DNA of 64,000 nt from Chalara sp. BL73. Lineage: Eukaryota > Ascomycota > Leotiomycetes > Helotiales. The number at the start of each line of letters is the position of its first letter. Within the stretch, counting starts at the first letter, position 1. The DNA lies in NCBI GenBank assembly GCA_918026815.1, contig CAKJVC010000010.1, positions 2,482,501 to 2,546,500 on the forward strand, given 5' to 3'. The notes below the pieces were generated by a model, which ran no database searches, was not told where the DNA came from, and saw only the letters and a list, made by a program, of their open reading frames with translations. The translations under genes were made by a program, and so were the position numbers. Below are positions 44,698-54,548 of the stretch, piece after piece.

Positions 44698-47579
44698 CTA
44701 TTGCATAGAAATTAGGTCGTCGAATCCAAGGTCGCCCCCTGGAAAAGTCCACAGGTCCGTGAGGTTCGTTGACCAATGGAAGTCGCTCTTGTCGTCATTG
44801 CCAGTCGCAACAGGAGTCATACTCAATGGCGACATGTTACACATTGATCCCTCTGGATCAGCACTATCCTCAGCAGTTTGCGGTTGGATCCCACCCTGCC
44901 CATGTGATATATGGGTTAGCCCCGGACTATTCGAGGCAAATACTTCTTGAAGCCTCGACAGCTCAGATTCGCTTGATTGCACATTGTCCTGCCGTGGTTC
45001 GCGGCTCTTCATTTTGGGATTTGCTAGAAATGAGTATCAGCAAGTACAATAAAAAGAAGCTAGGTATTCGTAATACAGAGTCCTAGACGCGATATCTTCT
45101 GCCGTATAGCTTCAAGGCTCTCTAAGCATCGCCGAGGCACTTGTCCGTACGAACTCATTTTTGACAAGGTTTCGTGACACAGGGCCCAACTTTGATCGAG
45201 ATATGAGGCGGTTACTATTTGTTTCAAGGGGTTACAAAGCTGTGCCAGCACCACTACCATTCCTGCAGTATGTGCATCTGTTCCTCGGAAAAAAGTTTTA
45301 GTATTATAACTAGTCCATGTAGAACGGAAAGCCCACTTACAGTACACATTATACCACCACGCGTCACTGATTGTACTCTGGGATGTACGGTGTATCAGTT
45401 TAATAAGCTCTCTCGCTGATGTGACGCATGAAACAGCACCACGAGTCACAAAAAAGTTATCTACATTAAATTCAGAATCTATACACCTGTCTGATGACAT
45501 TTCGTTCAGTTTTGATACTGCATCTTTGCAGAGCTGGATGAAAGTTGTTCGATAGAGAAGAATTCGAGATTGCAGCACACTTTAAAAATTAGAAGTTATG
45601 TTAAATTAAACGAGCAACTGCGAACTCTCACCTTGCATAAAGGAAATTAGATTGCATTTCCAAAATTTCTACACTTGGGCCTAGAGACTGACGTAATTTT
45701 TCTCCATCTTGAGCCCACTGTAGCTCAGTGGGAAGTTCTGTTTGGAATTTAGTTAACTTCTTGTCCAACTCCAGTAAAGCATCGATCTCTATTGATGTTT
45801 GTAGATATTTTGCGCTAGCTGCGCTGGTGTTGGTGTTCGAGATATTTTGGTCAGAGATAGTGGCAAGAATGATGCCCAGTATCTCTGAGAGCCTGATACG
45901 TTCTAAAAACAATCCAATAGCAGCGGCCCCACGAGAATCTGATTTGAACCTCTCGTCTTTCATAAGTGATGGTGGTGAGGTCGAAAATTTATGCATAATC
46001 ATTAGGGGACGGCCCATGGTCATACTCGCAGACCTTGAAAAAAAGTCATTACCAATCAAATCTCCGTATAAGGACGGTCAGCAATTAAATACCGATGAAG
46101 AAATGAGGGGATGTGGGTTTAAACACAAAATTTTCTTACATATCCAGCATCATACACGCATACCAGACACGTCTTCTCATCTCCTGCCCTAGCGGGGATA
46201 TCTGGGGTGGAGACTGATCAACATGGAGGCCTAGACCTTGTGCGATTCTACAGGCAACTCCAATGCCATTCCAGCATCTTTGGGGGTAGAATGTGCTTTG
46301 TAAAAACTGTCCACTCAGCAGTAATGTTTGAATGATGGCGATACTACCTCGGTCCATCATGTCCACAACTAGAAGGTTTTTTGAGCGTTGATCAAACATA
46401 GCTGTAATATCATTTCTCTCTGAGACCGATACATCTAAGAATTGGCTCCCAAGTGCTAACATCATATTGAAAGCACAGTAGAATGTCTGGGTTGCTGGTC
46501 CTGCATCAGTCATATTCCCAAGCCCAGCATCCGATTCTTGCGCCAAACGAGCTTCGCTGCCTGTAGGATTCCAGAGCACAGCGTACGCTAATTCGAACGT
46601 CGGTCTATGTACGAATGGATAAAGTGGGTAAACTCTGGTCCAGTAATTCTCTAGTAGGACGTCTGACAGGGATCTTGACGGAAGCGCAAACAATTCTGGG
46701 CGCAATCTCGGGCCTTCAAATTTAGGTAGCAGCTTCAAAAGCTCTGATCTTACACTTTGGTCGAACCCTTCTAGATTCAGCCGATCCCCAGAAGAGGCTG
46801 TATTCTCCACAAAATCTCTCTGTACACCATTTCCTAGTACATGGCGGATAGCCCGCATGAAAGCAATGCCTGATGAGTCTCCATAGTACTGTGTACTTTC
46901 TTGCGGACTGTTCTTATGGCACACGGAGGATACCCCCATGGCGTCTGCTTCATGAGCAACAATGTGTAGTGACTCATGTGACGCCCCATCTTCTTCTGAT
47001 TTATGCGGGACCTGTTTTGCCTCGTCAAGGGGAGACACGTGGGACATACTTGAAGATAGATTTCCCATACATCGGACATTGGATAGGCGCGTTCTAGGTT
47101 CTATGTCGATTGAGGGACTTCCATCACATGTTGGCGACATGGCGCGCAGTGTATCTTCCGAAACATGCTGCGAATTTACGGAAGGTATCTCATGATATTC
47201 TGAAGCTGCCTGAAGACATGGCCACTGCTGATGAGGGCCATCGTCGACGGATTGATTGGGATTTGGCTCCCGAGCCAGAGAATTATTTGGCCGATTCTGG
47301 TTCTCTAGGCGTTGCAATCTATCAAGCACTGACTGAATGGATCTATGGCCGTGCTAGTTAGTCACGGCTTGTTGGTAGATGAAATCCAAGGTGGCTCTCT
47401 TACTCCGTCACTCCTGGAATAGATTCAAGTCGCACAGCGTAACTGCACTCTTGAGATCGCCGCTGACACGAGGCACATGACGGCTTCTCACCACTGCATC
47501 TAATTTTCCTCTCACGACATGGTGCACAGGCTAGCGAAACTTTTCGTCGTTTCCGGATCGGTTCCTCCGACTCGCTCAT
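44698..47579 (-). CDS. Zn2Cys6 transcription factor 2
   Basis: Five exons (47579-47404, 47342-46140, 46033-45632, 45579-45077, 45023-44698) give 869 residues. The zinc cluster Cys are at 18, 21, 28, 35, 38 and 45, preceded by a basic Arg-Lys-Arg-Arg-Lys stretch. A short coiled-coil-like Leu-Asp-Arg-Leu-Gln-Arg-Leu-Glu segment right after it (across intron 1) suggests dimer formation. The fungal-specific domain begins with Tyr-Trp..Val-Tyr-Pro-Leu-Tyr-Pro-Phe near residue 290 and contains Ser-Met-Thr-Met-Gly-Arg-Pro-Leu, joined by intron 2. A leader ATG at 47606 would add nine residues. The last intron uses a weak GTATTA donor and its exon encodes a Ser/Asp-rich activation-like tail. It is divergent from the VAO-like gene, so it may regulate it. 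Confidence 0.9.
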
Positions 47580-48926
47580 GGCGGAAAATAGAAGGTGCTG
47601 TAGCAAGGGCAGATCTTGATCTGTGCTATTAATACCAGATATTTTATGATAAGGCTTTCGTACTTCTAGATATGAGTATCTAATCTCGATATTCCGTGTA
47701 TTTTGCAGTAATCAACCTGGGTAAGTAAATAGACATGAGAAAATGAAATAAGGTTAGCCGAGTTCTGATTAAGCGAACAGTTACTCCGCAGTGGGGTTGG
47801 CGTTTCGTGGGGTGTTTGGGGTAACGGGTTGTGGACACGGGTTGTAACAATATGTTCTAATCCTGAGTCTCGAACTTTACAAGTTAAGTAAAATAGAGAT
47901 TGATTGCTTAACCAAAGTATTTCAGTACAAAGCTTTAATCTTGGGGACGGCTCTTGGGCTCTGGAATCCCAGTTATAATCACGTGGTGACCTGCTTTTTC
48001 TCTTTCATTAACCTCATCACAAAACCTTACCAAAAAAAAAGGGAATGTCAAGTAATAAAAACGATATATTGTAACAATGACTCAATAAAACAACATCCAC
48101 GAACGCTGAATCGATCGTGGAACCACTCCAAATTGCGTTTTGAGATTCTCTTGACGATGCAAAAACGAGGAAAGAGCAGTATTACAGAAAAATACTTAAA
48201 TCTTGTGGAAATATGGGCACAATAGTACTTCCGTAAGAGAATTTGCTATTATGGTTCGACATATCCCATTCAAGGCGTCCGTGTCCCTGAAAACGTATCA
48301 TAAGACCCCCCCTGCATTGAGCGCTTTGAGAGAATAGCTTTGGGACCAAAAGTAGAAGTTATTAACCCTATTGTCGCCAAGATCCATTGGATTCTTAGTC
48401 ACATCGACCTGTCGAAGTCGAAAATCGGGGTACGGGATATTTGGGGATAAGTACGTCCCGCAAGGTTTCTTTTAGTAATAAAGATAGCAACTTTGAGAAC
48501 TTTTGTTCTCACTCGGAAAGTAATCAAGATCGCAACATATTGAAACGAATGTAGAACAAGCTATACATGTTTCAAATTCTGCAACGCTAAATCAAAGTTA
48601 CGCATTGAATATATTCCCACGATGGTACCGGGTGTACAGCGGAACGTTCCCCGAAGTTGCTCCCGTGCCCCACCACCAATGATCATGACCAATGAGGTTC
48701 CGGATACTTTGAACTCACATCTATGCAGTGATATATTTTATGATATACTATCCCCGCGATACATTCGGTATTTGATTCTGTCTTAGTGCCGCCATGGTTT
48801 AGGCAGGTTGACCTGATTGTAGCACTTTAGATAGACATTAAATAGTTCAATTGCTATTCGCATGAAGCTCGTCCCTAGTTATAGATGCTTCTCCCTTCCC
48901 CAACTCCGCACATATCCCTTTCAACT
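47580..48926. promoter_or_regulatory. divergent promoter: regulator 2 and VAO-like gene
   Basis: These 1.35 kb separate regulator 2 (minus) from the VAO-like gene (plus), a common layout for a pathway regulator and its target. The inverted CGG palindrome at 48640-48653 sits here. The rest is AT-rich with no supported gene. Confidence 0.6.
48640..48653. promoter_or_regulatory. candidate Zn2Cys6 site, CGG-N8-CCG palindrome
   Basis: CGGAACGTTCCCCG lies 274-287 bp upstream of the VAO-like start. Its reverse complement is CGGGGAACGTTCCG, and with two preceding bases TTCGGGGAACGTTCCG. This matches TTCGGGGAAGCTTCCG upstream of CCO 2 at 14 of 16 positions, the two differences being the swapped central CG/GC. 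Inverted CGG triplets with fixed spacing are classic targets of Zn2Cys6 dimers. Confidence 0.5.
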
Positions 48927-50721
48927 ATGGCGAGCGTCTCACCTCCCGGTATAGACCATGCCACGTTTCAGAAGATCTTACAAGAGTTCTCCGACATTGT
49001 AGGCGAAGACAATGTGTCCCGTGACGCGTCTTATGGCTCACTGGAAGGTCCCCATGGACAACATACCTATGGCGACCCATATGTACTTCAAGCCGAGAAG
49101 GGGCGGGAACCTAGCGCAGCAGTTCGGCCATCAGTTGTCTCCGAAGTTCAGGCTATTGTTCAAGTTGCAAACAGGTACAAGTATCCTTTGTGGACTGTAT
49201 CTCGAGGCAAGAATCTCGGGTAAGAGTTATTTCTCAGTCTCCTCTATCAGATGCTACAAGAATGGGTGACTATCTAACCATGGTACAGATATGGAGGCAC
49301 TTCCCCTGTTGTGAGGGGGTCTGTAATCCTCGACCTCCATCGTATGAACAAGATAATCGAAGTCAACGAAGAATACGCGTACGCAATCGTAGAGCCAGGA
49401 GTCTCGTTTTTCGATTTGTATAAATATGTACAAGAGAATAATTTGAAATTATGGCCCTCTTGTCCCGCAATTGGTTGGGGGTCAGTGCTCGGAAACACAT
49501 TGGAGCGTGGGTTCGGATATACACCTAATGGAGAGCACAGCCAGCAACAATGCGGGATGGAAGTGGTCTTGCCAAGTGGTGATGTTGTGAGAACTGGGAT
49601 GGGAGCTATGGATAATAGTAAACTATTTGCGCTTTTCAAAGGGTGAGTTGCTGAATTGACATATTATTGAGACCTGTGCTGATACAGATAGGGGCTTTGG
49701 ACCCAGCATAGATGGCTTATTCTATCAATCAAACCTAGGTACCATTCTAAGTCGCCGAACGTCTTATAAATTCTTATTTCTATCTTTAGGAATTGTAACG
49801 CAACTAGGTATTCATCTAACCCCAGCACCGGAGCATTACATGACGTGCGAAGTCAGCGTGCCCAATGAAGAAGACCTGCCGTTCCTGATTAGCACAATAT
49901 CAGACCTGATGCGTCGCAACATCATCACAAACTCTCCCTCTGTATCGAACGTCCTTCGGCAGTGCCTCATCTCCCGCGATTCAAGAGTCTTGGAGCTGAT
50001 AAGTCCGTATTTTGGAAAAGGCTGCGTACCGGAAAAGGTCTTGCTGGAAGTTAAGAAACTCATGAGATGGGGTTTTTGGAAGGCACAATTTGCACTCTAC
50101 GGTCCCGCAGAGTTAGTCAAGGCATCATGGACATGCATCGAGAGAAAATTCTCGAATTTACAAGGCAGTATATTGTGGTGTAAAGAACCTACCAGTCGTA
50201 CTGGAGATTTTCTCACCACTGCCGAAGTGGGACCAGAAGATATCCCTCATTCGGGGATTCCAACCTTAGAGCCGTTGCTGCTAATGAATTATCGCGGCCC
50301 TGGTGCAGGTCATACCTGCTTCTCTCCAATCCTTCCTCCCTCCGGCCGAGAACTGTACGCTTGGTATCTAACAGCCAAGCAACGGACCATTAACGCTGAA
50401 TTTGATTTCTTTGCTGACTTCCATATCTATGCTCGCTACGTAATTGCTATTGAACTAGTGGTTTTTAAGCCAGCCGAGGCGGAGCGATGTAGTGCGTTAT
50501 ATGAAGCTCTTCTGGAGGATGCAGTGCAGCAAGGCTACTCAGAGTATCGCACACACGTGGACTATATGGATATTATTTCACATCATTTCGACTTCAACAA
50601 GGGTGCTTTAAGGAAGCATCTCCAGGTTCTGAAAGACATTTTGGATCCGAATGGGGTTGTATCGCCTGGGAAGTCTGGGATTTGGAATAGCAACATGGGA
50701 AACGTGGGAGCACCTGTTTAG
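48927..50721 (+). CDS. vanillyl-alcohol-oxidase-like FAD flavoprotein
   Basis: Four exons (48927-49219, 49289-49642, 49692-49738, 49790-50721) give 541 residues; an earlier ATG at 48885 would add 14. The N-terminal PP-loop FAD domain shows Ser-Arg-Gly-Lys-Asn-Leu-Gly-Tyr-Gly-Gly (about 92-101), Val-Glu-Pro-Gly-Val, Gly-Ser-Val-Leu-Gly-Asn and Arg-Gly-Phe-Gly-Tyr-Thr-Pro. Later come Gly-Phe-Gly-Pro..Asp-Gly-Leu-Phe-Tyr-Gln-Ser-Asn-Leu-Gly, a His at 406 where the family binds FAD covalently, and Glu-Tyr-Arg-Thr-His near 483-487. This is the VAO/eugenol-oxidase/4-cresol-oxidoreductase family, which oxidises para-substituted phenols. The residue before Ile-Gly-Trp-Gly-Ser is Ala158, whereas family members as I recall have an Asp there that helps catalysis and flavin attachment. 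It may therefore use other substrates or bind FAD differently. Confidence 0.92.
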
Positions 50722-51379
50722 ATACTGTATTCATACAATATAGTTTAATTAATTGTTGAGACAATTTATAGTATTGTACCTCTGGGTGAAGTATTCCTGA
50801 CGTCACAGGAACCTCCGGAGCTGTACCATATTTAATCTGTTATAGTCACAGAGAAGCGAAGCTACCACATTTAAGTACTCAAAGAATTGCTGTTGATCGT
50901 TGAAGTAAATAATGGTGGATATAAGAACTTTGGTTAGGAGAACAAGACGTATGGCTAAGAATTGATATTGGTGGCTTCATTTTTATCTACGTGCTATTCA
51001 ATGGTAATGACCAAGGGTAGGCACGAACTGTGAGATTTAGGAAAGCGAAACTAAGGTACTCAACTGGTGCGAGGCAGCCATATAAAAAACGTGGTAATCT
51101 TATATCTACATCTGTCTTAATAGCGAACACTCCCTTCAGCTGCGACTAGAGAAGTGTCGGTTTCGGGGAAGCTTCCGTTGCCCTCGGGGGTGTGTTCCGG
51201 GTCTCATCCCGCTATAGGACGAAATGTAGTGGGCAATTTACGCCACTAACCCGACATTGGCGGCATAACTCTCAAATAAAAAATGATCAGACATTGAAAA
51301 AAAAAAGTCTAGTAAAAGAACTTTCAAGACTTATTGGATTTAACAAGGCATACACATTCACAATCTGAACACGTTGAAC
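50722..51379. promoter_or_regulatory. intergenic between VAO-like gene and CCO 2
   Basis: The two genes lie in the same direction, 658 bp apart. The region holds the CCO 2 promoter with the inverted CGG palindrome at 51164-51177 and no coding frame. Confidence 0.6.
51164..51177. promoter_or_regulatory. candidate Zn2Cys6 site, CGG-N8-CCG palindrome
   Basis: CGGGGAAGCTTCCG lies 203-216 bp before the CCO 2 start. It has the same inverted CGG triplets, spacing and flanking TT as the site before the VAO-like gene. A further CGG (51158-51160) precedes it. Confidence 0.5.
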
Positions 51380-53116
51380 ATGGCGGGACATTTCAAGAAC
51401 CAGCCAGCAGTGAGCCAGCGCTATTCTGAGTACCCACAATTCACTGGTTTTATGAAGCCATGTCGATATGAAGGAGAGATACAGAATCTCGAGATATATG
51501 GCGAGATTCCGAAAGCAATTGACGGTACTTTCTATCGAGTTATGCCAGATCCAGCATTCCCATCCTTTATTGACAACGACCCGGTAAAGCACCCTTTCCA
51601 ACTCGCAATAGTACAGCTACTCATTGATGATAGTGGTTCAATGGAGATGGCTGCGTAAGCGCATTCCGGTTTAAAGACGGTCATGTAGACTTCAAACAAC
51701 GCTATGTGCGCACCGAGAAATTCGAGAAGGAGCGACAGGCAAGAAGGGCTCTGCTAGGTTGGCGATCAGAATCATCATTGGCTTGATTTTAAGTGAGCTT
51801 ATACTACGTAGGAAAGTATCGCAACAAATACACTGACGCCATTGAATTTCAAATTCGTACCACGTCCAATACCAATATTGTATACTTCAATGGCAATCTC
51901 CTGGCCTGCAAAGAAGACGGCCCTCCATATGCAATGGATCCAGATACCTTAGAAACTATTGGTGTGTGGGATTTCGACGGCCAGCTTGAGAGCGCTACCT
52001 TCACTGCTCATCCTAAGTTTGATCCTAAGACTGGGGAGATGGTGTGTTTTGGTTATGAAGCTAGGGGCGATGGCACACCTGACGTCTGCTATTATACCTT
52101 TGATTCTCACGGAAAACTTCTTCAGACAGTGTGGCTGATTGCCCCTGTGATAGCCATGATTCATGATTTTGCTGTCACCGAGAATTATGTTAGTATAGCC
52201 CTCATTGAGCTCTTTGTTTGCTCATCACGCTAGGTTATCTTCCCAATAATTCCACAGACTTGCTCACTGGAGCGGATGAAAGAGGGAGGAGAACACTGGC
52301 AATGGGATCCTAAGATTCCATGCTACTTTGGCGTGTTGCCACGACATGGTGCTAGCGGCGGCGATGTCAAGGTTCGTCTCGGATATAAGTTCAACACCGT
52401 CTTAAACAGAGCTAACATATTGACGACCCCAGTGGTTTCGATCTAAAAACTCTTTCCCTGGTCATGTAGCTAATGCCTATGAGACTCCTGATGGGAAAAT
52501 CATCATAGACCTTCCGATCGGTGACCAGAATGTATTCTTCTGGTGGAAGGATGCAGAGGGAAATGCGCCTCAGCCACAAGACATAATCTCGCAGCACAAA
52601 CGCTTCACCATCGACCCCAAACTCGACATTATGGACCTCCCAGAACCCGAAATCCTCATTCGCAATGACAACGAGTTTCCACGCATTGATGATCGCTATG
52701 CGATGGCCGAACACAAACATATCTTCATGAACGTAATGGATCCCGCTCTTGGGACGGATTTCCCTGCTATCTTGCCTGTCATGGGAGGCGGATATCCTAT
52801 CTACAACGCACTCGGGCATCTAAACCTAGTAACCAAAACATTTGAGAAATACTTTGTAGGCCCAAAAGCCATGGTGCAAGAACCAATCTTCATACCGCGC
52901 TCTAGAGACTCGCCTGAGGGAGATGGCTTCGTGATGGCTTTGGTTAATCGGTATGATACCATGACTAGCGATATTGTAATTCTGGATACGAAGGATTGGC
53001 AGAAGCCAGTTGCAGAAGTGAAGCTGAACATACGTTTGAGGGCCGGACTGCATGGAAATTGGGTGGATTCTAGGGATGTGGGGAATAATAGCGTGGACGG
53101 CACGGGTGAGAATTAA
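51380..53116 (+). CDS. carotenoid-cleavage-oxygenase family protein (CCO 2)
   Basis: Five exons (51380-51583, 51634-51757, 51812-52188, 52234-52371, 52433-53116) give 508 residues. All four iron His are kept: Phe-Thr-Ala-His-Pro-Lys, Met-Ile-His-Asp-Phe, Pro-Gly-His-Val-Ala and Leu-His-Gly-Asn-Trp. The domain order matches CCO 1, but identity looks moderate and intron content differs (four against none), so they are old paralogues. The second intron has a weak GTTGGC donor, though the protein reads through correctly (Leu-Leu-Gly-Lys-Tyr-Arg-Asn). The protein starts almost directly in the propeller, without the long disordered leader of CCO 1. No signal peptide is seen, so it is probably cytosolic. 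The position directly after the VAO-like gene and the shared promoter motif suggest that the two act together. Confidence 0.9.
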
Positions 53117-54548
53117 GTCGGTACATGGACTCTAGCGAGCCAAACTGTAGAGCCAAACTGTATATTTGTATATTCGGGACTGATATCATCCCTGCGTTAC
53201 CAAGCGCTTTCGCACAGGACATGACAATATGGCTATACTTTGCTATAAACAATTCTCTACGTCTTTATCTACCTTGTAACATAAATTGAGGTGGTTCTTT
53301 GAGCTTACTTCTGTGACATATACGGCGATTATTTTGCTCTATATGAAGCGCCATGGGTGGGTATGCCCGGAACTGGACCCCGAACCGCTCGTTTGGTTTC
53401 AGTCAACAGACCCAATCTCTTCTGACCCGAGACCAACCACCAAAATATGCTGAGGAATTTATATACCTTGAATTTGCTTTTGTTCTAAAGTTCTCGGAGC
53501 GGATCTGGAGATCACGTGGTTACGCAAGTCTTACTCGGCTCCTTCGCTGCAAAGACGTTTGGATCCCCATTGAGGACTTAAGAAACATCAAATCCCACAG
53601 AAAAGTATTGACGAGATTAGACAAAGTGAAGTAAATGTAATGGTACTAAGAAGACAGCAAGTTATATTCAAGGAATTCCACACCAGAACTTGAATCGAGA
53701 ATGAGTTCAAGATACACAAAGCGATAGTCCACTCATACCCAGGATTAATATACCTTATCAAATGAGGTGCAGCCTTATCATGGACGCAACAATATATTGC
53801 CTTTTATTCATAGATATCTTTGAGAAAGCCGCAAGTTCCATGGTAGAGAAGGTCGAGTTCGAGTCACCTGACCGCTCATCTCCATACTATACCTTCCTCA
53901 TCAAGGATCAACATGAAGTATAATCTCTCCTTCTCCTTCGGTGGATATTCTATTTATCGTTGTAACGGTATTCGACTTGTGGGTGTGATTGCATTCCTTG
54001 TCCTTCGTGGCAACGGCTTGTTTATAGGACAGCATGCGAGCAATGATGTAGAACGTGACTTGGCATTCTTTTCTTCAGAATTACATGCGAATGATGTCAG
54101 CAAAGAGGCTTTGGGATCTGGTCAAAATTTTGATAGCAATTAAAAGCTGGGAACCGCTCAAGGCAAAGGGAAATTTACAATGTCGATTGCTGCAGGGTAG
54201 CATTTGTCACGGGATGTCGGTTAGAGCTTGTCCGGGGCCGGCGGTCGGATATGCCGGAGAAAGATATAATTGTGGACTTGGTGCTTTCATGAGCCGAGAA
54301 CCGCGGTGTTGAGACTCAGTGGAGTTCTATGAGGGAGTTATACCCAGTGTCTGAAGTATTCCGACCCGGACTGCCCCACAGAGCCGACTCCTTTCAGTAA
54401 GTTGGCGCAACGAGTGGTTGAACCCTTACATCCCGGCACAAAAGTCCTTTGTTTTCATCATCATCTACATTTTCTAGTATTGGCCTATTAAGGAAGCTTT
54501 ACTTATAAATTCTATCCACCTCGATATCAGCAAAAATCACCTGCAGTC
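53117..54548. other. intergenic, promoter of the ligase
   Basis: Frames at 53353-53634 and 53913-54143 have no recognisable features. TTCCG and CCGGGG half-site-like words occur (about 54232 and 54359) but no full palindrome. The inner part could be a small decayed gene, but I cannot support it. Confidence 0.45.
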
